A stretch of 64,000 bases of DNA from Diplolepis rosae. Taxonomy: Eukaryota > Arthropoda > Insecta > Hymenoptera > Diplolepididae. Position 1 is the first letter of the stretch. Each line of letters opens with the position of its first letter. The stretch spans positions 620,001-684,000 of the forward strand of contig JAPYXD010000727.1 of NCBI GenBank assembly GCA_030998225.1, written 5' to 3'. The notes beneath the pieces are model-generated. The model saw nothing but the letters and a program-made list of their open reading frames with translations, was not told where the DNA came from and searched no databases. The translations under genes and the position numbers were made by a program. Of this stretch, positions 34,211-46,200 are shown piece by piece.

Positions 34211-37200
34211 CTATAATCAGTGTTTTTTGTTTAAATAAAAATTTGTTTAATCTGAATTTCTGATACATGTCAGACCCTCGCATAAATTGACCCATTTAGG
34301 CAATAATAATTAATTAGAAGTCTTATAGTGGTATTCCGACTTAAAAACAATGTAATAAAACTAAAATATTTTGAGTTTAAAGATATCAAAATTAATACAA
34401 TAATTTTATTTTTTAGCGTTAAAAAGTAAAAAAAACTAGTTATGGAAAAAGTATCGATACACTGCTGTATCGAAAAGTATCGATACATTTTTCTCTTAAC
34501 GATACATATCGATATTTTTCTGACTTGCCGCATCGACACCGTTCAACGGCCACGGTGTTTTGTCGTAACGTTCAGATAAACATTTTAGTATAAATATTAT
34601 ATCTATTTTTAAATTTACACTGAGAGAAAAGGCAAGTAGTCGTAGCAACTTTAGCTGTAAAGTTAAACCTGTTGCAGTTTCTTTGACTGTATTTTTAGTT
34701 GGAACAAATATAATTATAGTTAGTAGAACTATACAACACCTAACTGTTTTTTGTAGTTTGTTTCGGGGACAATTAAAGTCACACAGTTATCTCCAATGCA
34801 ATTCGTAGTTAGAAAAACAATGAACCATAATTATGATAATTTTGTATGAAAAGTAATTTGAACTTATTTCGCGCACTTGTAGATTTTATATGATAGAATG
34901 TGCTATAATGTTAAAAATAATAACTAATTCTTCACATTTCAGTGTTTTTTTTTTCAAAGGATCGTTCGAATTAATCATGAATTTAAAAAAAAATGGATAT
35001 TATTTAATTACGTGTCAGTAAAATTTTTGTTGGGGTGTTTATTTCGCTTCAATAATTTTTACTCCATAATCTACAATAGTTGCATTGGTTTTTTTGTGGT
35101 TAAGCCGTTTATGCCAAATTATGACTTGTCAAAATTGTGAAAATACTTGCAGAATTGTGTAAATGCATATACTTGCACGTGTGCGTGCGCGCGCATTGTT
35201 AGGTATGTATCTGTTTTTCGTTTTCATATATTTTATTTCATATATATATGGTGATACAAGATGGTAAATGACGTTTTACGTTAACAGTGTACTTTTGAAT
35301 GATTTCGACTCATTTTACGTAGAAAAAAGAGTTCTCTTTCAAGATTCCAAGTTTGAAGGTAGCCTGAAAAGTTGACAAGTAAGTTAACATTCTTTTTCAT
35401 CATCGATTGCGATGCATTGTTTCCGAAACTTTAAATTAGCAAATATTTCTGGTGGCATCAATTTCTATATGCGTTTTTTAAAATAAAAAATTGGTTTTTT
35501 TCCAGATTGAAAATTTCAACCTCAAATTTTCCAAGCATGGATTTTTTTATTGAGGAAACGCTTCAGAATTTCGAACTCTCAGATTATATTGAAATATTCA
35601 AAAGTAAGTTCAAACTTTATGATTTTACAATAATTATTATTGTTCTAGAATGTATTAAATATAACTTACAAAAAATTACAGAGAATAAATTAAAACAAAA
35701 ACTTTTATGTTTAAAATATTCAAATTATTAATTTATTGAATTTTTTTACAACTTCATATTTTTAAAGGTAAAAATATTAGCAGACAGGATTTCCTGGCCC
35801 TTTCTGAGTCCTCCGTCAACGATTTGATCAAAAATAAAGTTCATTTTTACAAATTTCTAATGAAACGAGAGGAACTTATCAGAAAATTAAATCAATCTTC
35901 CGAAATTGTAAGCAGAAGAGTAGCTAGTTCGAATTAATTTTGTTTAACAAATTTAAAAAACTTTATATCAATTTTAAGGTCAATATAAATAATAGCGAAT
36001 CTCAAAATGTGGAAGAAAATAATGCAACACAGGTCGTTGCAACGATCTGTGCTCAACTCCATGGAGTTGAGCACACTAATAAAAATATAGGAGACAATGC
36101 TAACATTCAAAATGTAATTGATAATCAAGAAATTCGGGTGGCTGAGAATTTGACAGATCCGATAAATATAAATGAAATAAAAGTTTTTATTGTTAATGAC
36201 CTTCAAGGTCATATTACTCTTTAACTTATTCCTCTTGCTACAATCGCCAATACAAATTATTTTTGCAGAAGTGACAGGAAAGGCCAGGTGCTTTTGTAAA
36301 TATATTATATAATTATTGTATTACTTTTAATTTTATGTTAATTTCGTTCGCAGCCTCTGAAGCGTTTACTCCATCAAAGCGCTACATAGATATAAGATTT
36401 AACTTGCATAATGTTTTAAACAATAATTGCAATGTAGTTCTTGGAAGTGAAATTTATCGTACTGTCAAGAACATCATTGTAGAGAATGTTCTACTACACC
36501 CTGAATCTTTTGTGGTTGTCAATAATGTTGCTAATAGTAATCCACTATTTGGAAAAATTGAATATTTATATATCAAAGAAAAGTGCGATGGTACTGAAAT
36601 AGAACATTTTGCTGTTAAAATTGAATTACTAAGTAGTTCATTCAATGAAAATTTCCAAGCTTATGAAATTAGTGAGGGAGACGAGCATAAATTTTACAAC
36701 CTGAAAGATTTATATCTGATGAAAACTTACAAGTCAAATTTAGTTTTAGATAAACGTTTCATTGTATTCTCTTAAAAAACATAAAAATCGATTTTTTTTT
36801 AGAAATTGTATTCATATATTTTGTTCAATTAGATATTAGTTTGTTCTAAGAAAAAATAAAAGAAATCATCAAAGCAAAAATTTGTGCATTATTTAATTAA
36901 TTTTTATTCACTTACAATAATAAACAAATTTTTATTATTATTTATAGGAACATAATGCAGTTACCACAGCTAAAAAAGATAGTTGAAATAACAAATTTTC
37001 AAGAGCTGATACAAATATAATCTCATTCATTTGGTCCAACTGTATTTTACAGTTGGGTCAGTTTTCACCTACATTTGATTCAAACTAAGTTTTAATAGTC
37101 TTCTCAAATATGTTACCACAGTTGTCCTCAAAACGAACTATAATTTTATAGTTGGCTAACTCGTATTATTACAGTTCTGATCGATGTACTTTTTTCTCAG

Positions 37201-40200
37201 TGTAACTGTTAAAATTCTTCTAGTAGAATATAGTACTTAATATTTCTATAAAAATGAGGTTTGAGAATAACAGCTTTCTAATGTGCTACTAGAGTCATAT
37301 TTCAAATCGTAAGGAATTTGAACGTCAAAAATACAACCATAAATCTTCTATATGAAAGGGTACAAAAAAGGGAAGGAGTTTGAATGTCCCTTTGCCAGCA
37401 TAAACTTATTCCTTCAGAATTTTGTATTAAAGGTGCATGTAGATAAAATAGTACGCGAGAAACAGAGAATCTATGGCAGATGTTGTGCAGTCGGACATTC
37501 AAACATTGCCAGGGTCGCGGTCAAGAGAGGACCACTGTACTGGACGCATATGTTGTGCCTGGGAAAATTCAAGATTTTCTCTTCTCTCTCAACTAACACC
37601 CGCAGACAGCCAATTAGAAACAGTTTAAAAATGTTTATGTAGAAAAGGGCTACTGTTGAAAATCGACGCCTTTTCGGAAGAGTTTTCGAGACTGTCCGTG
37701 AGTCGTTTAGCAGACACTCGACACACTTACTTGTTTCGAGTGATCTGAGGATTGTATTATACGCGAAGCACTTTGTAATTTTACTATGTTAGAAATTTCA
37801 ATTGGTTATTAGTATTCTTAAACTGATAGTTTCCTCATTTTATAATTAAAAACTATTAAAAGAAAATTTACATTTGGTGTTCGTTTAATGTTATGTCATA
37901 TATCAACATTTAACTTATGAATAGTCACACAAACACTTAAATCATATTAAGTTAGGATTTAACAAATTTTCCACACGACTTGCGCTGAATATTGATATTT
38001 ATACTCTGATCATCTTCAATTGTTTTTAATTGTGTTAATAATTTTTCAAAATGTTCAATTTCAATTATTTTATTATAAAGCAGTCGACCGGCAATCGAAA
38101 GACCTGGGCTCGAATCCCAGCGCAGTCGAAAGCGTCATTTTTTCCACAGAAAGATTTTCAAATTCTTTAAATATTGAATTTATTTGCATTATTTGCGATA
38201 TAAGAGTTTGAAATTGTCTACGAGGACACCTGTCGACAACGTATCCTATCTGATACGCGACTAGTGATCCTCCGATAATGTAGGCAGTGACAAAAATTTC
38301 AAACTCAACTAAATTAATTTGAAATATTTTTTATAACTCAAAAATGGTGAAATATAACAAAATATAAATAACTTTTGTATTTCTTGTACTTTTTATTGTG
38401 TTTCGATTTGTCATTAATTTAAATTTATTTTTAATTTGCCAAACTGTTAAATGAAGTCAGGTTAGGATGGCGAAGGGTGGGGGGTGTTATTGATAAATAT
38501 TGATATTATCGATATCTTTTCCAAAAAATATTGATATGTATCGATACGTTTTTTACCGATATTTCCTATGACTAAAACAACATAACACCTGTCACTGAAG
38601 GCAGTGCAGTGGTTCATCTATTTCCATGTCTACATCGTCAGGATTGACTATTGGTTGGAGTGAGACGAAAGTATAGTTATGTCTCACTCCAACCAATGGA
38701 AATCTTTAAAGGTGAGGACGTTTCAGAAATAGTGAACCATTGCACTGCCTTCAATGACAGATATTATGTCTTTTCAGTTTTTAAAGATAAAAAACAAAAT
38801 TATTGTATTAACTTCGATACCTTCAAGCTCAAAATGTACCGCAGAATCATAATTAAAACAACTTAAATGCCTTTTGTGCTCTTCTTATTCATATTATTAC
38901 GAGGTCAGCGAACGGTCAGCGAATTCACTGACCGTTTACTGGACTGGATCCAGGTCGTGTAAGCTGGCGGCCCCCACCACGGTCCCATGTGGGAGCACAC
39001 ATAATCAAGCGTGCCGTGTCGGTGTGTCCCCACTTCCTCGCGTCGATTTCACGCTGTCAGCTGTTGAGCCAAGATCGAAAATTATGTTTCTGTCGACTTC
39101 GTGTCAAAGTAGCGCAAAGCAGACGACAAATTTAAAATCACGAAATATATCATTTAAGATATTACCTTTCTTTCTTAGATATTTTTAAAAACATTCACCT
39201 AAAATGAATATATAAACATTTTATTTTAAATTTTGGGATGATTTAAAGACTAAAAATCATTTTCTATTGAAATTTAAAGTCAATAAATTTTTAAAGTTTC
39301 AAATCAATTTCAATATTTTTTAGTTATGCAAATTAAATAATTTAATTAGAAAATTATGTAAAGAATATTATATAAAGAATATTATATATTAAGGAATGAT
39401 AAAATATGATATTGGAGTTTAAAAAATAAATTAATTTGAAAATCTTCCTGTTTAAAAAAAGACGCTTTCGACTGCGCTGGGATTCGAGCTCAGGTCTTTC
39501 GATTACCGGTCGACTGCTCTAACCGCTGAGCAACACAGGCGTCCGACATCTGTTTCTCTACAGGAAGACATGTCGTTATTTCTTATTTTTTTTAAATAAA
39601 ATATTTCCACTTAATTTTTTAATTGATATAGTTGATTCACGTATCATAAAATTTTTTTAAAAATATTTTATTCGAAATAAATATTTTGTATTTGTATTTT
39701 ATATAAGAGAAATCGTAAAATGTAATTTCGTATGCAAATTTAGATGTAATTTTTGGTTTTTTGAATACTAAAACCTTTTATTCAAAGTTTTATAATGAAA
39801 TTCATATGTGAATAACATGACGTATTTCAAAAAGTTTTCAGAGTATTTTATTTGAATGAAATTTCTTTCAATGTTGCCTTATACCAGAGAAGAAACTCTA
39901 CTGTATAATTTCGAGTGTATAATTAGATATAATTTATGTATTGCTCAAGTATATTAATATTTTATTTTTTAAACCCCAATATCATATTTTATCATTCCTT
40001 AATATATAATATTCTTTACATAATTTTCGAATTAAATTATTTAATTTGCATAGCTAAAAAATATTGAAATTGATTTGAAACTTTAAAAATTTATTGACTT
40101 TAAATTTCAATAGAAAATGATTTTTAAAGTGTTTAAATCATCCCAAAATTTAAAACAAAATGTTTATATATTTATTTTAGGTGAATATTTTTAAAAATAT

Positions 40201-43200
40201 CTAAGAAAGAAAGGTAATATCTTAAATGATATATTTCGTGATTTTAAATTGGTCGTCTGCGTTGCGCCACTTTGACACGAAGTCGTCAGAAACATAATTT
40301 TCGATCTTGGCTCAACAGCTGACAGCGTGAAATCGAAGCGAGGAAGTGGGGACACACCGACACAGCACGCTTGTTTTTCTATCATGAGTTGGCTTTCGTG
40401 AAAGATTAAAGTTCCCCAAAGATTAGGGCTAGAAAATATTTTTTACTGGAATTATGGGGATAGAAAGAAAACATAAAAAAAAATTTTTTTCTCAAAAACG
40501 ACCAAACCGATTTTCTTTTTTCAAATTTGTGTTGCCAGAGCAATTAGGAAAGTTTGAGGAAAAAATTGAATATGTATTTCGTAAAAAGAAAAGGACAAAA
40601 AAATTTACTATATTAAGAATAAATAAGAACTGTAGCTTTGTGAAAATTTTACTCACACTGACATAATCCACAGTGATAGGTGTTGGGTAAATACACGGCA
40701 TGCATTCCATTTTTGTCACCCCATCATTATTTGCTACACATTCGCAGTGTTGACACGAATTGGGTTCTGCTGATACTGCTACTCTTTTGGCAAAGACACT
40801 CGCAAATTTTTTAATGGATGCCATCTTACCGAATCTCAACTTATTTCCACTGAATATTGTGCCGTTGGATTCCAAGGAAAGAGGAGTGCAGTAGCCTAAA
40901 GCACTTTTGGGTAACTTGGCATGTTTTCTTATTTCGTCATCCCCTATCAGGGTACGAGAATCTTTTTTTGTGTATGATTTAGAAGCATCTAAACCATAAA
41001 ATATTTTTCCAAGTCTGCCTTTTTCATACTGGAAGTCACCGTCCATAAGTATATGAAGAGTTATATCATGCTCCAACAATACTTGGTGCAAAACTGAATA
41101 GTCCAGCTGAAATATCAAATATAAGAATCTAACATTGAAAATCTACTAGTATTACAAGACAATCTCTGTTTCTACTATTTTATGTATTTGCCTATTTATA
41201 AATAAAACTTACCGACTGATTTTCTAGTTCACAATGAGTACAGGGCAGTAAAATGAACGTTTTAGAGACTCCTGGTCTGAAAACAAGTTTAGAAGCGAAA
41301 CCGATAGCAGCAAATATATCTTGATTTCCGTTCCCGACTGGAATGTTATCAAAATACTCAATGAAATGTAATGGACTCTTTGCGAAGATCTGACTGTCTA
41401 GTATTAAACTTCTCGGTTGGTCATAAACACCATCACCTCCAAAAATAACTAAAGACCAACGGTTATTTACTAGATGCTGATCATTGAGTTCTTTATTAAT
41501 TTGAGCAATTAAATAATCTAGACTTCTATTTTTTCTAACATCATTGTTACATTCCTTAGCTTCAAGAATAAATACTACGTCGGTGGACCTAGGAATAGAG
41601 GCGCCTTCCAGTTTTGTAAATTCGCCTTCTGATACGCGAGAACCGTCATTCAGAGAACACGCGGTACATTTGTCTGGGATTCTCAAATATGTATCGTAAA
41701 ACATGCAGGTTTCTAAATACATAATTGCAATTGTACATGCTTCCAGTTCATTGGAGCTATTTAGGCAAATATCACCAAAATGATCTGGATTGACCACGTT
41801 AAAGCATGAACCAAAATCTGAGCTTCTATTAACAAAGAGATCTTGACAGAAATTTGCAGGTCCATCATCTCTAATGATTGCACGATTTTCATCATTAGTG
41901 CATGTCTCAGGATTCAGGGCCCAGCTATGAGCGAATTTCCCAACATCCATTTCAATATTTTTATCAGATGTTGTTAGATCATCTACCTGTTCATTATTCA
42001 TTGTTCCTAGTAATCCGGCTGTCTTTCCATAATACCAACCAGATAGTTCTATCGTGCAAAAGTCATATTTTAAATTACATTGCAATTTAAATTGCTTATC
42101 CTTACGCTCCACAATGACAATACTTTCTTCTTGATACACGAAAGCAGTACCATTGTCAAGTTCTATTGGTAACTGTAGAGTATTAACAGCGTTTGCCAAG
42201 TTGACAGTCTAAAAATTAAATATTTTATTTGTTATGCTATTTTATTTAATTACTAGTAAAACATTAGAAACGTCAGTTACGTAACATAAAGGTAACATGT
42301 TAAGTTATTATTCTCACTTGAAAATTTATCAAAGTGAATCTATTTATGTATTGTAAATCGTGCAGGCGATACAGGGGTCTTATATCTATTCACTTTGCTC
42401 TATTTTAACAAGAAAGAAAAATATGTTAAAGATAAGTGTCTTAGTCTTATTAAAGTATATAGTGAAGCTACAAATACACAAAATTGAACGGAGAAATAAT
42501 AACCAAATGAATTTATTAATAATGAGTCGCATGTCAGTAAATTGTAACCCTGATATACTAAGCAAAACGAGAATAAATACATTAAAGAGAAATTATCAGA
42601 GGGAACAAAATCTAACAAGTGTTTTACATAGAATAAATTTTTTCATGAAAAATTTCCCAAACTTAGTTGATCTGGGATATGAGAAGAATTCATGAAAACT
42701 TCAAACGTACTTAAATCGGTATCTGACAAACAACTTTGAATAGAGTTGAGAATTGTTTATAACAAATAGCCAAATTTTCTGGAACTATGCAATAATATTC
42801 TCAAGAAGAATCAACTGATTCGCTAACCGTTCAGTAGACGTTCGCTGGCCATTCGCTGACCTCGTAATAATATGAAAAAGAGGAGCAGGACTGCACTGCC
42901 TTCAATGACAGGTATTAGGTTTTTTTTAGTTTTTAACGCTAAAAAATCAAATTAATGCATTAATTTTGATACCTTCAAACTCAAAATGTACCATGGAATC
43001 ATAATTAAAACAATTTAAATGTTTTTTGTACTCTTCTTATTTATATTATTACGAGGTCAGCGAACGGTTAGTGAATTCGCTGACCGTTCACTAGACTGGG
43101 TATGCCAAGGCGTTCAATAAGTTCTTAGAAAAAGATAGAAAAACAAATAATATTTGCAGATTTATTTTTCAACATAATCTCTTTTTAACTCTATACACTT

Positions 43201-46200
43201 TTTCAAGCGTTTCTCCAACTTTTTTAAGCCGCCCAAAAAGTAGGATTTCGGAAGGTCCTTAAAATAGGCATCTATTTGGGCAATGACCTCGTTCAACGTA
43301 AACCGTTGTCCGCCGAGACATTTTTTCAAGTTTTGAAATAAAAAAAAAGTCACTGGGGGCCAAACTCGATGGATTTATAACAATTCGAATTTTAATTCCA
43401 TAATTTTGGCTATTGAAACTGCGCAGTTGCGCATCCGTACATCTTTTTGATGGAAGATCTTTTTGTCAAATGTGTAGATGATTCCGCGTGCATCACAAAA
43501 AACCGTGGCCATCACCTAGCCGGCCGATTTCACCATCTTCGCCTTCTTCGGACCCCGATCGCCTTCAAAACCCGAGCGGACCCGGTTGAGAAAACGGTCA
43601 ATACTCTGACAATGATTTTACTTTTTTCTCACTCTAACAAACAATTAATCCTGACTGTGGAGACATGGCAATTGATGAACCACTGCACTGCCTTCAGTGA
43701 CAGGTGTTATGTTTTTTTTTACTTTGTAACGCTAAAAAAATAAAATTATCGTATTTATTCCTACACATTCTTATTCAAATTTAATCGCAGAATCATAATT
43801 GCAAAGACTTAAATGTTTTTTTTTACTTTTCTTAGTCATAATAATGCGAGGTCAGAGAACGATCAGAGAAGAGTCAGAGAATGGTTTTGACTGTTCCTTT
43901 GTCTCTGGATTGTAGTAGTGCATCCTTGTTTCGTCCATAGTTATTTGTCAACGCAGATACTCGCCAGGATTGCGATAGAAAAGCTCCAAAATATCCTCAG
44001 AGTAGTGATCCTAGAACGTGGGAGCTGGCGGCCTCCAGCATAGTCCCTACCAGCTCATGGCTTCGTCCTCGCTCGACTGCCATAGGTTGGTTGAATGAAG
44101 AAGACACAATGAGCTATTGGGTATATCATATCATCTAGGGTGGTGGCCGCTAGCTCCCACGTTCAGGGATCACTGCCTATGAGTCGACCACACGATTGCG
44201 TTTATTCTCTTCTGAGAGCAAACGCAGCACTCATCCTGCCGAGATTTTTCTCACACCCAATTTTTCGTGTGAAATTGAAAACAGTGTACCTTGCATACAT
44301 ATGCATATGCCTGTGGCCTCAACTATTTCGCACACTTTGATTCGTCAATCACGCAAAACCATATCGTGGATTTTGTCAATCATTTCGTGGGTAGTCACTT
44401 CCACTGGACGTCCCGAACGATGTTCATCTTTTGTGGATGTACGGTCGCGTTTAAACTCATTTACCCATTTGTAAACAATTGCAAAAACAGGAGTAGATGT
44501 GCCATGAACTTTATCCAACTCAGCTTTGATCTCTTTCAGTTTGAAGCCTTTTAAATATAAGTGTTCAATTACCGCTCGAAACTTACTTTTTTCCATTTTT
44601 CTAAATACACAAAAGTTTCTGCTTCAATCGATAATAAAAATGAAACCATGTGATGGATATAACTGAGGTTTTGACAGCTATCTAGTGAGTAATGATGCTT
44701 ACTAAAACTAAACCATTTTCGATATTACGAGCGCCATCTCTTGGATTTGACTCACACCCTTAAAACGACAAATTTGATTGTTCAGTCACAATCTCGTAAG
44801 GTGTTACGTACTATACTTGATATACTTTTCAACCTATTCCTAAAGATCACTGAAAAAAAACTAGTAAACTTTTTTAGAACTATTTCTTACAGTTTCTCAG
44901 GTATAAGTTTCGAACTTTTTCATGAACAAATTCTTTTCGTGTAGAGAGAGTCAGAAACTCCATTAATATTGCATCTTATAAGGTTTTGTTTGCGGAATAA
45001 TACACCTTCCAGTGTTTTGAAAGTTTCAGTCTCCAACTATTGGGTTGTCCCAGAAGTAATTGCCGATTTCACATATAGATGTATTTGACCATCTTTTTAA
45101 ATGGCTACTTTCAATCTCATGATTTATTCTTTCTGGCGTTTGTTAGCTGTCACTCTTAATTTCATTTACAAACATATTGCGCGTAATTTCATTTACAGTT
45201 GTTAGTTTGGCATCAAATTTAAGATGGAGTGTAAAAACGAGCATTTCCTCATATGTTGCTTTTTTATTTCCGTAAAGGAAAGAACGCAGCACAGGCTGCA
45301 AAAAAGTTACGTGATGTATATGGTTAGCAAGCCTTAAAAGACAGACAGTGTTGAAATTGGTTTGATAAATTCCGTTCTGGGGATTTTTCACTCAAAGATG
45401 AGCAACGTTCAGGTCGGCCAAATAAAGTTGAAGATGGCCAAATCAAAGCCATAATCGAATAGGATCGTCATGTAAGTGTGCGGGAACGATTAATTCGTAT
45501 GTCTACTGTCGTCAGTTGAACAAATTGAACGCAGGGGTAAAAGAAAAACGGCCAGAATTGATCAATTGTAAAACATTCAATGATGATAAAGGTGTGAAAT
45601 CACACTTGGTTCAATTTTTTGCCGATAAAGACCAGAAGTTCTATGAGCGTGGGATGATAAAGTTACCAGAAAGATGGCAAAAGGTCATTGAACAAAATGG
45701 AAAATACATCATTGATTAAAGTTCATTCCTTGTATTTAAAAAAATGTTTTGAATTCCCTAGCGAATCGGCTGAACGCTAGGTTTACGCTACAGCGTAAAA
45801 ATCGGCAATTACTTCTGGGACAACCCAATACGCTACATTTATCAGTTACCTTTTTGTTATACGTGTATTAAAATAGTTGCTGGTTATATTTATCATGAAT
45901 GATATAAAAAATAAGTGTAGTTTAGTTATACTTACATTTTTGAATAAGTCTACAATAATTGGCTCCTTTCCAATTAATAAGATAATTTGATGATGTAAAT
46001 TATTATGATCAGGATCATACTTGATTAGAACAGCAAACTGGTCACGAACAAAATCACGAGCGAGTAGGTAAGTACATGATCCAGCAAACTGAATAAATTG
46101 ACCGTCAAAAGTGACGTAGTATTGCGAACCAGCTATCATTGCTTGAGCTAAAATTATTTAATAAAATAAGCAGATTAAATAAATGACTACTAATCATTAC

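Larger units (their letters stand above)
34615..37205 (+). mobile_element. TIR-bounded element carrying a SAM-like gene, 2.6 kb
   Basis: Left end TTACACTGAGAGAAAA; right end TTTTTTCTCAGTGTAA, inverted, then only weak subterminal similarity (AACTATAATT-type motifs on both sides). No clear target duplication. Inside is one spliced gene (35537-36775) and no recognisable transposase. It lies in the last intron of the apolipophorin-type gene in opposite orientation. The outer boundary rests on 16 bp of inverted repeat only. Confidence 0.55.
43115..44640 (-). mobile_element. Mariner element split by two later insertions
   Basis: The minus strand codes the N-terminus MEKSKFRAVIEHLYLKGFKL...TSTKDEHRSGRPVEV (44596-44345), further decayed N-terminal parts to about 43890, then, beyond a MITE, KKAKMVKSAG...MATVFCDARGI and the C-terminus LKKCLGGQRFTLNEV...YFLGGLKKLEKR (to 43162). 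It belongs to the mariner group with the MEKSEFR-type start. The segment holding the second catalytic Asp is deleted or mutated. MITE copy F and a 171-bp hairpin element lie inside. Confidence 0.85.

Noticed and set aside
35934..36212. Minus-strand 92-codon open frame
   Set aside because: Antisense shadow of the third exon of the SAM-like gene.
36267..36286. Micro-exon between exons 3 and 4 of the SAM-like gene
   Set aside because: Flanked by AG and GT, but in every phase it leads to a stop at or after the next junction. Direct joining of 36207 to 36354 stays open.
38874..39188. 104-codon open frame and its mirror at 40191-40385
   Set aside because: Both lie in the inverted arms of one foldback element and mirror each other; no gene-like features.
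39470..39541. Functional tRNA gene
   Set aside because: Anticodon loop lacks T33, the acceptor stem has a mismatch, and related copies are truncated and dispersed, as in a SINE.
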